From: Acinetobacter modestus
Lineage (GTDB): Bacteria; Pseudomonadota; Gammaproteobacteria; Pseudomonadales; Moraxellaceae
DNA length: 64,000 nt
Reading direction: 5' to 3'
NCBI RefSeq assembly: GCF_014636095.1
Contig: NZ_BMDV01000001.1
Span: forward strand, 124,001-188,000
Shown: positions 1 to 8,441 of the stretch, piece after piece
Layout of the letters: every line of letters starts with the position of its first letter
Position numbering within the stretch: position 1 is the stretch's first letter
Notes under the pieces: generated by a model
Told to the model about the DNA's origin: nothing
Seen by the model: the letters and a program-made list of their open reading frames with translations, nothing else
Databases searched by the model: none
Position numbers and translations under genes: made by a program

Positions 1-475
1 TTCCATCAGCTTGGCGTTGTTGTTCAAACACACTTTTTGACATCACTTCAAAATGATCACAGAAACTAATCTCTTGCTCATCTATTGAATAAATCAAGGA
101 TTGATTCCCTACACCCAGTAAAGTGTCATAAAAAACAATGACAAACTTACCATTTTCAAAAGCATTTTGAATCTCTGCATACGTTAAAGCAGCATGAATC
201 GGAATATTAAGACGTTGCGCATCAATATAACTTTGTTTCTCTTTTTCATCGATATTTGGATCGGGATTAGTATAAAAAGAGACAGCAAAATCTAATTTTT
301 TCAGTGCAACAGCCAATGCAATGGTGAACGTTCCTTCGTCCTGGTCATGACCACATAATTGAATCAAGTCAGCAATATCAATATGTGTATGATATTGCTT
401 CAAGATCAACCAGAGTGCGAATACGCCACAATTTGCTTCAAGACGAAGCAATGACTCAGGAATATTTAAACTCAT
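1..475 (-). CDS. C39-like cysteine peptidase-like protein (3' end outside window)
   Basis: The reading frame is open from an ATG at 475 to the window edge, giving the first 158 residues. The start follows the pldA stop codon with no spacer (TAA then ATG), so the two genes probably share a transcript. Residues about 13-25 read LEANCGVFALWLI, a Cys in an NCG context at the head of a helix, as in C39/papain-fold peptidases. Near the visible end is SFCDHFEVM, a plausible place for the catalytic His. The Asp/Asn that would follow lies outside the window. No signal peptide is visible, so a cytoplasmic protein is likely. The fold and activity are inferred; an inactive peptidase-like protein is possible. 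Confidence 0.6.
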   Translation of the reverse strand, partial: MSLNIPESLLRLEANCGVFALWLILKQYHTHIDIADLIQLCGHDQDEGTFTIALAVALKKLDFAVSFYTNPDPNIDEKEKQSYIDAQRLNIPIHAALTYAEIQNAFENGKFVIVFYDTLLGVGNQSLIYSIDEQEISFCDHFEVMSKSVFEQQRQADG

Positions 476-1645
476 TTAATACCAATTCATCAAAGAAACG
501 CCTAAACCTGCATAGGTGGCACGATGGTTATAATCAATCAAGCTTTCACCATAACCATCAAATAGTTGCAAATGACCTCGCAACTTACCTTTAATTGGAA
601 ATGCCCAATCAAACTGAACAGCACCATGCGAGCGATCACCGCCTTTTAAAGAATGGCGTAGCATCAACGAAAAATCGTTATCATCGTGACGATAGAATGC
701 CGTGAGGTCTCCACGCCCCATATAATCTTTAATATCAGGATTGTTGTCATCTTTGGCTTTTTCTTCGACGCGATACCAAGGACGTAACATTAAGGCAAAA
801 TTATCCTTTTCAAAACCTAAATTAAAAATTACACGATTCCAACTACGTGATAAGGGATCAGAACGACCATTAGATTGATGATTTAAAGTCACACCCAACA
901 GACGCGCATTTAAACCTAAAATTTCATAATTCGTTCTAAACATCAAACTTGCTTCAGGCTCGTAATTGGTCTCACGAAAAGGTCTTGATTCTTCAGAATT
1001 ATAAACTTGCCAGTGAGAAGATTGTGTATATCCTAACCACAAATCGCCATTATCACCCAAAATATTTTCTAAAGCTTTAGTTTTTAAAGAGATTTGAAAC
1101 TTAGCTTCTGTCGAGGTTAAGTTTTGTTGATCTTTAACAGTATTGTTTGGATTGGGGCTACTAGGAAATTCATTCTTATCACTGGTCCAAAATGCGGGCA
1201 GCAAATAAACGGGTTGATAAGCTCGAATATTCCACACCCCCAGTTTACTTTCTTCAGAAAGTTCCCAACGGCGATCTAACAATGAAATATTTGGATCAAA
1301 TTTAGGCGCAGCACCTAAGATGTGCAAATCACTTACTTTTTGAACAACCTTATCACGCAAAGTCGTAGGTTCAGCTTTTTCATTTTTGTTTTCTACCGAT
1401 GGAGTAGCTACCGCAATAATTGGTTCGGCTGCTTGAACTTGTGGTGCGATCACTGTTGGAGCTTTAAAAAGGCTATCATAACAAGCTAAACGATCTGCAT
1501 TTGAAGCCAAAGCGACACAAGCCTCTACTGTTGCTGGTGCTGCAGGTGTAGTTGTCTGCGCATTGACCATAGAACTAGCCAAAGCGCTCAGTGTCATAAC
1601 GACACCAAGCTCCAAATGACCCCGCTCAAAAGATTTGAACGCCAT
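476..1645 (-). CDS. pldA: Outer membrane phospholipase A (OMPLA)
   Basis: OMPLA is an outer-membrane beta-barrel that hydrolyses phospholipids misplaced in the outer leaflet. The family fingerprint is plain: LNHQSNGRSDPLSRSWNR gives His256, Ser258 and Asn270 of the catalytic triad in the 389-residue product. The frame could open at a TTG at 1657, but ATG at 1645 is preceded by GGAG at good spacing, so I chose it. Residues 1-30 look like a signal peptide ending near VNAQ. Between signal and barrel lies an Ala/Pro/Glu-rich segment of about 90 residues with a cysteine pair motif, ACVALASNADRLACYD, which shorter enterobacterial OMPLAs do not have as far as I recall. The gene directly precedes the C39-like gene and follows the M16C protease gene by about 20 bp, suggesting an operon. 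Confidence 0.93.
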   Translation of the reverse strand: MAFKSFERGHLELGVVMTLSALASSMVNAQTTTPAAPATVEACVALASNADRLACYDSLFKAPTVIAPQVQAAEPIIAVATPSVENKNEKAEPTTLRDKVVQKVSDLHILGAAPKFDPNISLLDRRWELSEESKLGVWNIRAYQPVYLLPAFWTSDKNEFPSSPNPNNTVKDQQNLTSTEAKFQISLKTKALENILGDNGDLWLGYTQSSHWQVYNSEESRPFRETNYEPEASLMFRTNYEILGLNARLLGVTLNHQSNGRSDPLSRSWNRVIFNLGFEKDNFALMLRPWYRVEEKAKDDNNPDIKDYMGRGDLTAFYRHDDNDFSLMLRHSLKGGDRSHGAVQFDWAFPIKGKLRGHLQLFDGYGESLIDYNHRATYAGLGVSLMNWY

Positions 1646-1666
1646 AGATATCTCCAACTTTTTATT

Positions 1667-4606
1667 TTAATTAACTTGCTGAATATTAAATCCAAGTGCT
1701 TGTAGATCATCACGTTTAGCAAATGGCGCAACGACTGCTTTTACTGGTTTTTGTTCCAATAAATATTGTTTTGCAACACGCTGCAAATCTTCCAAATTCA
1801 CACTTAATAAGCGCTCACGTAAAACTCTACGGAATTTTGGCGTACGTGCATGCAATAATGCATAACAAGCAGTAATTGCTTCGCCAGCAGGTGAACCAGG
1901 TTTGTCCATACCTGCGACCAATCCAAGAATTGCCTCTTCAAGTTGATATGGTTGCTGTTCAACGTTAAATAACCATTGCACACTTGCTTCAAAATCATTA
2001 AATGTTTCAACTAAGCGTGGATCGCGATAACTATAAAAACGGAATGAACAAGCATTACCATCATAACTTGCTCCACCACCGTAAGCACCGCCTTTTTCAC
2101 GAATGGCACTATGTAAGAAACCATTACGTAAATACGCAGCCAATACCATCAATGGTGCTGCATCTGCATGTGCAACATCGACGGCTTGATAAGCAGAGCA
2201 ACAGAATTGAACATTTGTCTGAATGAGCCAAGCCTCATCATTTTCTGTATTAATTTGCTCAACTTTGGTTAAGCTTACAGGTGATTTATCGACAGCCAGT
2301 TTATCCCAAACGTTTTGAATCTCTTCAACTAAACGATCAGATTGATGTTCTTCGCAAACCAATAAAAACTGTTTAGGCGCTTGTAATAACTTACGATGGA
2401 TTGCTTGTAACTCAGCGATTAAAGCTTCATAAGCCGTATCATCCTGATCAATCTTATTAACTAAGTGAGTAAGCCAATTCAATGCGCCTAAACCAGTATT
2501 ATGATAGTCACGTCGAGCTAATGCACTCATTTGACGAGAAGCAATTTGCATTGCATAACTATGTCCAGAACCAGACAAGCGCGACTGCCAACGGGTTTTA
2601 CGTTGTTGCAATAATTCAATAATGCGATCTTTTTCGTCAAAACGCAGCTGCTCAAAGGCAAGTTTCAACAACTGAATAGAATCTAACTTTTGAGTCAATG
2701 ATTTAGTCGTCAGTGTTAACCAAGCACTAATTCGATCTTTATCATCCACTTTACTACGCAAAGATGCTCCCATCCCCAAACCGCCACTCACAGCCGTTTG
2801 GATTTGTTGGAATTCTAAATAATCATGCTCACCTGCGCCAACCTCACCCATCAAGATAGAAAGTAAGTTGAAATAAGGAGACTGTACAATTTCGTCTGGA
2901 ATCTGAATCAAAACTTGTTGATAGTAGATGCCATTCGTACCTGCATGATATAAATTTAGTGGCGTATCTAAACCATTACTAATAATCTCACGTAGTTGAC
3001 CTTGAACAATATGTAAATCCGCAGGTACATCTTCCAAACCAACTTTAGGAAGTAACTCAAGATCATCAGCTGTGTCTTGACGTTCTTTTAATGCTTCAGT
3101 TTTTTGCTGAATTTCAATTTTTTGATCTTCTGTCAAATTAGCAGTAATTTCAGCCAAACGTGCTTGTTCAGCCTGTTGCTCTTTTACTGATTTGGTCGCA
3201 TCTGGCACTAAGGTCATTTGTACACGATGCGGATTATCTAACAAATGGATTTGAATTAAATTAGACAACCACATTGGGTCTTTCAATTCTTCTTTCACTT
3301 GCTCAATTGCAGAATCCACATCCCAAACATGGATTGGATCATTGTGGTGAATTGCGCTACCTAGACCATTCAAAATAAGACTTAAACCATAAGGCGTACC
3401 ATCACCGTTGATCTCACGTTGATGTAATTCAATTTGATGTAAAATCGCATCAACCAAATCACGGTCAATTGGTTTTGAAGCAGCCTCTTTCAAAATATCT
3501 AAAACACCATTTTTAAATGTTTCAGCATGTTCTTCATTCGAGCCTTGTACGCCACAATAGAACGTCATTTCAAAGTTACTATCATCAACTCCCATCAATG
3601 GACCCGTTGACTGTGCATAACCACAAGTTTCTAAATAATGACGCAACGGCGACGCTGAATTTTCTAATAAAATCCCTTCTACTAAACGCATGCCTAAACG
3701 TAATTTAATGTCACTGGTTTCAGGGAGTAACCATGACATCACATGATAAGTTTTATCTTTTAAGTCTTCGCTATCAACTGCATAGCTTTCAGTCACTTCT
3801 ATTGGTGCTAATAAACGTTTTTCAGGTTTTGAATATAATGTTGTACCCTGAGAAAACTTATTTAATGCTAATTTTTCAAACTGCTCCTGTAAATCATAGG
3901 CAGTTTGATTACCAAAAGTCATAAAGACTGCATTACTTGGGTGATAATGTGTTTTATAAAAATCAACAAGCTGTTCGTAGGTTAAATCAGGAATGTCTTT
4001 TGGATCACCACCTGAATTATAATGATAAGTCGTTTCAGGGAATAAATGATGTGCCAATTGGTGATAGAGCTGATCTGTAGGTGAACTCATCGCTCCTTTC
4101 ATTTCATTGAACACCACACCTTTATAAACGGCTTGATCATTCTCTAATTCAATGCGAATCCCTTCTTGAGCAAAATCTAAAGGATTCAAATTTGCAGCGA
4201 ATGCAGCATCTAAATACACTGACAATAGATTCTGAAAATCTTTTTTATTCTGTGTCGCAAATGGATAAGCTGTCCAATCTGCTGCTGTGAACGCATTCAT
4301 AAAGGTATTTAATGAACGACGAATCATTAAAAAGAATGGGTCACGTACAGGAAATTTTTCAGAACCACATAAAGCTGTATGCTCTAAAATATGAGCTGTT
4401 CCTTTAGAATCCATAGGTTGAGTTCTAAATGCCACCAAAAATACATTTTCATCGTGATTTGTGGCCAAATGGTAGTGAACAGCACCAGTTACTTTATGCT
4501 TATATTCTGAAACTTGAATATCGAGTGCTTCTACATGGTGTTGACGTAATAGCTGAAACGCGGGATGAATAGTTTGAGTAATGCTTTCAGTAACATCTAC
4601 AGTCAT
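1667..4606 (-). CDS. M16C-family zinc metalloprotease (PreP/insulinase type)
   Basis: At 979 residues this is the size of the M16C (presequence protease) group, large clam-shaped peptidases that degrade peptides. The inverted zinc motif HILEH is at residues 72-76 (two His ligands and the catalytic Glu), and the downstream acidic ligand segment VVFNEMKGAMS is present at about 150. The C-terminal half contains an inactive M16-like domain, including a Gly-rich segment (EKGGAYGGGASYDG) typical of the family. No signal peptide is evident, so it is probably cytoplasmic. ATG at 4606 has GGAG six bases upstream. A 16-bp perfect palindrome lies 64 bp upstream. The physiological substrate cannot be told from sequence. 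Confidence 0.9.
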   Translation of the reverse strand: MTVDVTESITQTIHPAFQLLRQHHVEALDIQVSEYKHKVTGAVHYHLATNHDENVFLVAFRTQPMDSKGTAHILEHTALCGSEKFPVRDPFFLMIRRSLNTFMNAFTAADWTAYPFATQNKKDFQNLLSVYLDAAFAANLNPLDFAQEGIRIELENDQAVYKGVVFNEMKGAMSSPTDQLYHQLAHHLFPETTYHYNSGGDPKDIPDLTYEQLVDFYKTHYHPSNAVFMTFGNQTAYDLQEQFEKLALNKFSQGTTLYSKPEKRLLAPIEVTESYAVDSEDLKDKTYHVMSWLLPETSDIKLRLGMRLVEGILLENSASPLRHYLETCGYAQSTGPLMGVDDSNFEMTFYCGVQGSNEEHAETFKNGVLDILKEAASKPIDRDLVDAILHQIELHQREINGDGTPYGLSLILNGLGSAIHHNDPIHVWDVDSAIEQVKEELKDPMWLSNLIQIHLLDNPHRVQMTLVPDATKSVKEQQAEQARLAEITANLTEDQKIEIQQKTEALKERQDTADDLELLPKVGLEDVPADLHIVQGQLREIISNGLDTPLNLYHAGTNGIYYQQVLIQIPDEIVQSPYFNLLSILMGEVGAGEHDYLEFQQIQTAVSGGLGMGASLRSKVDDKDRISAWLTLTTKSLTQKLDSIQLLKLAFEQLRFDEKDRIIELLQQRKTRWQSRLSGSGHSYAMQIASRQMSALARRDYHNTGLGALNWLTHLVNKIDQDDTAYEALIAELQAIHRKLLQAPKQFLLVCEEHQSDRLVEEIQNVWDKLAVDKSPVSLTKVEQINTENDEAWLIQTNVQFCCSAYQAVDVAHADAAPLMVLAAYLRNGFLHSAIREKGGAYGGGASYDGNACSFRFYSYRDPRLVETFNDFEASVQWLFNVEQQPYQLEEAILGLVAGMDKPGSPAGEAITACYALLHARTPKFRRVLRERLLSVNLEDLQRVAKQYLLEQKPVKAVVAPFAKRDDLQALGFNIQQVN

Positions 4607-4669
4607 GTGATCTCCAATTTATCTATTTAAATAACACTAATTTAATATAGAGAGTCTACCGAAGAATAC

Positions 4670-4685
4670 ACATGGATATCCATGT
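4670..4685. promoter_or_regulatory. 16-bp perfect palindrome upstream of the M16C protease gene
   Basis: ACATGGATATCCATGT is a perfect inverted repeat in the gap between two genes, 64 bp before the protease start codon. It has no T-run, so it is not a terminator. It is in the right place for a dimeric regulator, but no regulator is identified. Confidence 0.35.
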
Positions 4686-4705
4686 AAATTGGTATGTTTT
4701 TGTAG

Positions 4706-4738
4706 AAAAATGCGCCAACCAAAATTCAACGCATTTTT
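4706..4738 (-). terminator. Rho-independent terminator of the COG4705-like gene
   Basis: A perfect 9-bp stem (AAAAATGCG with CGCATTTTT) around a 15-nt loop. On the minus strand it follows the stop at 4769 and runs into TTTTT. The A/T-rich arms would also work on the plus strand. Confidence 0.6.
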
Positions 4739-4768
4739 TCTCTGTGATTTCATCGAATATAAAAATAT

Positions 4769-5548
4769 TTACGTTGGATTTAAGCAAGTGTGCTTGTGTT
4801 TCGACCAATATACACACCCAAGGATAACCACCAACAATACTATAGAAGCTGTAAAACGGCTCAAGTTCAGCCCTCCAGAACTGAGTGGCTTATCCAAAAA
4901 ATCTCCAACTACGGCGCCCAATGGACGAGTCAATACAAAAGCAGCCCAGAATAATAAGGTTTTTGATACTCGTGTTAAAAAGTGCAGACCAACAAGCAAT
5001 AAAATCAATCCAGAAAATAAAGCCATTCCACCTGTATAACCCAAACCAGCAGTATCAGCAGACCAATCACCCAAAGCTGTTCCGAGTGTTTGTGAAAAAG
5101 TAATTGTGACCCAGTAAAACCATTCAGTACGAACATTATTGATAGTATCTGGCGAAATATTACCTTCTGATGTGTACCATACCCATAAAGACAACAAGAC
5201 CAACAACATTAATAATGAACTGCCGCCGATATAACCAATCCCCAAAGACCGATCCATAAAGTCAGCCAACGTCGTTCCAACTGTTGTACTCGCAATGATC
5301 GTGAACCAGTATAGAAATGGTTGGTACGTTTTTGCACGAATCTGAAAACTAACCAATGCAATAAAAATGAAAGCAAAAATAAAAGTGCTAATCAAATAAC
5401 CTAGATTGAGTGACATGGAAACCGCATCTCCAGCCGTCTCTCCAAATGTTGTGGCAAAAATTTTAGTCACCCAGAATAAAGCTGTAACTTGTGGAACTTT
5501 TGAGAAAAGTTCATGTGAACTAGAAGTTTTCGTCTGAAGTATTGCCAT
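4769..5548 (-). CDS. Multi-pass membrane protein of the COG4705 type
   Basis: A 259-residue hydrophobic protein with about eight membrane segments. It is built from four repeats of about 60 residues. Each begins with an (F/L)(F/Y)W-like stretch leading into a TT.GET.GD-type loop: TTFGETAGD, TTVGTTLAD, QTLGTALGD, RPLGAVVGD. Repeats 2 and 3 then carry GIGYIGGS and GLGYTGGM. This repeat pattern matches a poorly characterised family of bacterial membrane proteins (COG4705, recalled rather than searched). The conserved acidic residues in each loop suggest ion or metal handling, but that is inference. The gene is transcribed alone and ends in a hairpin terminator. The Shine-Dalgarno sequence before the ATG at 5548 is weak. 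Confidence 0.75.
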   Translation of the reverse strand: MAILQTKTSSSHELFSKVPQVTALFWVTKIFATTFGETAGDAVSMSLNLGYLISTFIFAFIFIALVSFQIRAKTYQPFLYWFTIIASTTVGTTLADFMDRSLGIGYIGGSSLLMLLVLLSLWVWYTSEGNISPDTINNVRTEWFYWVTITFSQTLGTALGDWSADTAGLGYTGGMALFSGLILLLVGLHFLTRVSKTLLFWAAFVLTRPLGAVVGDFLDKPLSSGGLNLSRFTASIVLLVVILGCVYWSKHKHTCLNPT

Positions 5549-5729
5549 AGAATTTCGGCTCTTTTTTTATTAAATATGTTTATTCTTGATTGGTCCGCTT
5601 AAATAAAAATTAAAACAGATAAACGCAACAATTAACTATTTAGAGCTACGCTAATTTTTCCAACAAACTACTGTAATCCAGAGCATTAGTGTAAACTTTG
5701 TTTTTTGATTTTTTAATGTGATGACAAAC

Positions 5730-6743
5730 ATGGCAACTGTTGATCTTTTTGCAATTGGTAATGCGCTGATTGACCAAGAATTTAAAGTCTCAAATGAGTT
5801 TTTAACACAGCAAGCTTTGCAAAAAGGCACAATGCAGTTGACCGATGGTGAAACTCAAGCTGCTTTATATCAACAATTACAAGACACCCAAAACTATAAA
5901 GGTCAAGCAAGTGGTGGGTCGGCTGCAAACACAACTGTTGCATTCAGTGCTTTAGGTGGTACAGCTTTTTACGGATGCCGTGTAGGTAATGATGACCTAG
6001 GTTCAATCTACTTGAATGGTTTAAATGAAGCAGGTATTAAAACCGCTGCACAATCAATTAGTGAAGGTGTAACAGGCACATGTATGGTTCTGATCAGTCC
6101 TGATTCAGAACGTACTATGCACACATATTTAGGCATTACCGCTGAATTAACTGCTGAACAAATCGATTTTGAACCGTTAAAAGCTGCAAAATGGCTCTAT
6201 ATCGAAGGATACTTATCGACAAGTGATACTGCTCGTGTCGCGGTTAAACAAGCACGTGAACTTGCCAAAGCACATGGCGTTAAAATCGCCCTCTCACTGT
6301 CTGATCCTGCAATGGTGCAATATGCACGTCAAGGCCTAGAAGAATTATTAGATGACGGCGTTGACTTGTTATTCTGTAACGAACAAGAAGCGCTAATGTT
6401 CAGTAATACTGAAACACTTGACGCAGCTATTGAAGTTTTAAAATCAAAGAATCAACATATTGTCATCACTCAAGGCGCAAATGGCGCAGTCATCATTGAC
6501 CCTGAACAACAATTCCACGTTGCTGGTCGCGAAGTTCATGCCGTTGATACTAACGGTGCTGGCGATGCTTTTGCTGGTGCATTCTTATATGCCATTAACG
6601 CTGGTTTAACTTTAGAAGCTGCGGCTCAAGTGGCTATTTTAATTTCTAGTGAAGTTGTTGCACAATTTGGTCCACGCTTAGCCGTTGAAAACTATGCCAA
6701 ATTATTTGAACAATTTAAAAATTCTCAACAGGAATATGCTTAA
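5730..6743 (+). CDS. PfkB-family carbohydrate/nucleoside kinase (adenosine kinase-like)
   Basis: A ribokinase/PfkB-fold ATP-dependent kinase of about 337 residues. The signature near the C-terminus, DTNGAGDAFAGAF, holds the anion hole and catalytic Asp. The N-terminal substrate-lid region has GGSAANTTVAFSALGG. The closest familiar proteins are adenosine kinase-like sugar kinases, so nucleoside phosphorylation is likely, but ribose or another sugar cannot be excluded. Starts are ambiguous: the frame opens with GTG (5718), ATG (5721) and ATG (5730), none with a good Shine-Dalgarno. I chose the ATG giving MATVDLFAIGNALID. The Rieske gene begins one base after the stop, so the two are probably co-transcribed. 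Confidence 0.85.
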   Translation: MATVDLFAIGNALIDQEFKVSNEFLTQQALQKGTMQLTDGETQAALYQQLQDTQNYKGQASGGSAANTTVAFSALGGTAFYGCRVGNDDLGSIYLNGLNEAGIKTAAQSISEGVTGTCMVLISPDSERTMHTYLGITAELTAEQIDFEPLKAAKWLYIEGYLSTSDTARVAVKQARELAKAHGVKIALSLSDPAMVQYARQGLEELLDDGVDLLFCNEQEALMFSNTETLDAAIEVLKSKNQHIVITQGANGAVIIDPEQQFHVAGREVHAVDTNGAGDAFAGAFLYAINAGLTLEAAAQVAILISSEVVAQFGPRLAVENYAKLFEQFKNSQQEYA

Positions 6744-6744
6744 A

Positions 6745-7065
6745 ATGGAAAAAATTTGCATGACTGAGGAAGTCCCAGATCGTGAGTCTCGTGCATATGA
6801 CACCATGAAAGGAACAACAATCTTTATTACTCAGAAGGATGGTAGCTTTTACGCTTATCAAAATGTTTGCCCACATTTGCAAACTGAACTTGAGTATTTA
6901 GAAAATCAATTTTTAGATCAGGATCGTGAGTATATCCAATGCTCAACTCATGGAGCATTATTCTCAGTAGAAACTGGTGAATGTGTTTCAGGACCATGTC
7001 TAGGTGAATTCCTTGAAAAAGTAAATTTGGAAGTACACTCTGATGGTGGTATTTATATTGACTAA
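6745..7065 (+). CDS. Rieske [2Fe-2S] ferredoxin-like protein
   Basis: A small protein of 106 residues with a single Rieske domain. The cluster ligands are visible as CPH (Cys-x-His) and, about 30 residues later, CSTH (Cys-x-x-His) followed by GALF. Such stand-alone proteins act as electron carriers or as ferredoxin components of oxygenases; the partner is not apparent here. The start at 6745 lies one base after the kinase stop and has AGGA 11 bases upstream. An ATG at 6736 inside the kinase gene is the alternative. The next gene, a YqiJ-like membrane protein, follows after 10 bases, so a three-gene operon is plausible. Confidence 0.85.
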   Translation: MEKICMTEEVPDRESRAYDTMKGTTIFITQKDGSFYAYQNVCPHLQTELEYLENQFLDQDREYIQCSTHGALFSVETGECVSGPCLGEFLEKVNLEVHSDGGIYID

Positions 7066-7075
7066 TACCTAGATC

Positions 7076-7699
7076 ATGAATTCTGCGATGACTGAGTTTT
7101 TTTTAAATTACTACCTTATGCCATTTCACATGAGCGTAGTGGCTTTGATTTTGCTCAGCATTGCAGAAACAATTGGTATTTTTATTGGGTTACGTCCAAG
7201 TCATCTCGTAAAGAAAATGACACCAGAGTGGTTATTAAATTCACCGCTATTAGATGTAAAATTTTCTAAATACTTAATATTTGTATTTTTACTCATCAAT
7301 TTTAGTTTTGCAGGTTATTTTCTAGAGCTTTCATTTTTTGCTTTACAACACTACTTTATCTCGCCTTACTATCTTTTTGTTCCTGCTTTGATTATCGACA
7401 TCTTTTTTACAGTGTTTATGATTCATTGTCTTGACCAAGTAATTAAACCTAAAGTCACGCATACGCATATCAATTTAGTGGGTCGCTTAGCAACAATTTC
7501 TACGGGTAATGCTCGTCCAGGCTTCTCAGCTCAAGCACGCGTTCGAAATGAGTTTGGTCAACTGTATTACGTGCAAGTTGAACCAGAATACGGTGAATTA
7601 GAATTACAATCACAAGTACTGTTGATCAGCCAAAAATCAAATTCTCACTATATTGCAAAAAAAATCTCTATCTCCAATAAGTTATTTACCGCAGACTAA
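7076..7699 (+). CDS. YqiJ-like inner-membrane protein with C-terminal OB-fold domain
   Basis: A 207-residue protein with about three membrane segments (residues 15-37, 60-85 and 92-118), then a soluble C-terminal domain. That domain contains LVGRLATISTGNARPG, then FGQLYYVQVEP and a QVLLISQ strand, resembling the OB-fold domain of E. coli YqiJ and NfeD-like proteins. YqiJ is usually found with a flotillin-like partner (YqiK), but no such gene lies here. The start at 7076 has no strong Shine-Dalgarno; ATG at 7088 is an alternative. Function is unknown; a role in membrane microdomains would be only by analogy. Confidence 0.65.
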   Translation: MNSAMTEFFLNYYLMPFHMSVVALILLSIAETIGIFIGLRPSHLVKKMTPEWLLNSPLLDVKFSKYLIFVFLLINFSFAGYFLELSFFALQHYFISPYYLFVPALIIDIFFTVFMIHCLDQVIKPKVTHTHINLVGRLATISTGNARPGFSAQARVRNEFGQLYYVQVEPEYGELELQSQVLLISQKSNSHYIAKKISISNKLFTAD

Positions 7700-7960
7700 G
7701 ACCTATTTAGTTATAAATTTTGATCACCCAACTCAAAGTTACAATATGTTACAAAAAGAAAATTTATAAATATTGCAATCCCCTCTTCCATTTTCATCAA
7801 TCTATTGATCTAACTTTCAGACCAAAATGAAGGATGATATTTCACACATTTTTTAAACCAAACTCTACCAATACACTAGGTTTTATGCAGAATCCATTAT
7901 AAAAATTACTTAATTATGTAATCAATTCCTTAAATGATTGTAAATATTATATTTTTTATA

Positions 7961-7979
7961 TTCATACTATTTTAGTTGG
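7961..7979 (+). repeat. Direct repeat copy 1 upstream of the cyd operon
   Basis: TTCATACTATTTTAGTTGG. It matches the copy at 8071 in 18 of 19 bases, 110 bp apart. Possibly a pair of regulator-binding sites. Confidence 0.6.
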
Positions 7980-8070
7980 TTTAATTTTGCTTAAATTAAT
8001 TATAAATCAAACCTTTTTAATCAGATTTAAAAATATAAATACAACTGTTTTAATCAGTTTTTTAAATTAA

Positions 8071-8089
8071 TTCATATTATTTTAGTTGG
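8071..8089 (+). repeat. Direct repeat copy 2 upstream of the cyd operon
   Basis: TTCATATTATTTTAGTTGG. It differs from the copy at 7961 only at the seventh base and lies about 180 bp before the first cyd start codon. Confidence 0.6.
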
Positions 8090-8249
8090 GTAATAATAAT
8101 ATTTTCAAAATTTGATCAAAATTTACATAATCAATTGATTTTTATAAATAATATTACATTAATTCATTTTAAAGCCTTTAAAGGTTTATTTTTAATGAAT
8201 TTTATTTAATAATGTTTTACATGTTTTTTTAAATATGAGGCGAAGTTCT

Positions 8250-8441
8250 ATGAACATGAGTTCTCAAGATCCAAATCGAAGATTAATCAGAGAAATCACA
8301 ATCATTCTTATTATTAAAGTTGTGCTTCTCATGGTGATTAAACATATCTGGTTTGATGCCCCAACGATTCCAAAAGATTTTAACAATGAAGTTGCCGAGC
8401 GTATTGCTGGCGATATGTCCAAAACTCAGGAGACACGTTGA
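8250..8441 (+). CDS. cydP: Cytochrome bd oxidase putative small subunit CydP
   Basis: A 63-residue protein with one N-terminal membrane segment (about residues 17-35) after NRRLIREI. This arrangement and the position just before cydA match the CydP family of small proteins in cyd operons. The ATG at 8250 is preceded by GAGGCGAAG; the frame's earlier ATG at 8235 overlaps that ribosome-binding site and is less likely. The stop overlaps the cydA start (TGATG), implying translational coupling. It probably associates with or helps assemble the bd oxidase, but its role is little studied. Confidence 0.8.
   Translation: MNMSSQDPNRRLIREITIILIIKVVLLMVIKHIWFDAPTIPKDFNNEVAERIAGDMSKTQETR

Larger units (their letters stand above)
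7700..8249 (+). other. 550-bp AT-rich upstream region of the cyd operon
   Basis: No convincing gene is present. The region is extremely AT-rich and very likely holds the cyd promoter and regulatory sites. It contains two near-identical 19-bp direct repeats (7961 and 8071), two copies of TTTTAATCAG (8015 and 8048), a 12-bp palindrome AATCAATTGATT at about 8129, and the 10-bp palindrome CCTTTAAAGG at 8175. I did not find a textbook FNR/Anr box (TTGAT, four bases, ATCAA). Confidence 0.55.

Noticed and set aside
4689..5039. A 116-codon plus-strand ORF over the four-repeat membrane protein gene
   Set aside because: It lies antisense to a gene with clear repeats and membrane segments; its own composition has no family features.
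8100..8145. FNR/Anr-like site upstream of cyd
   Set aside because: TTTGATCAAA and ATCAATTGAT resemble half-sites but lack the TTGAT, four bases, ATCAA spacing.
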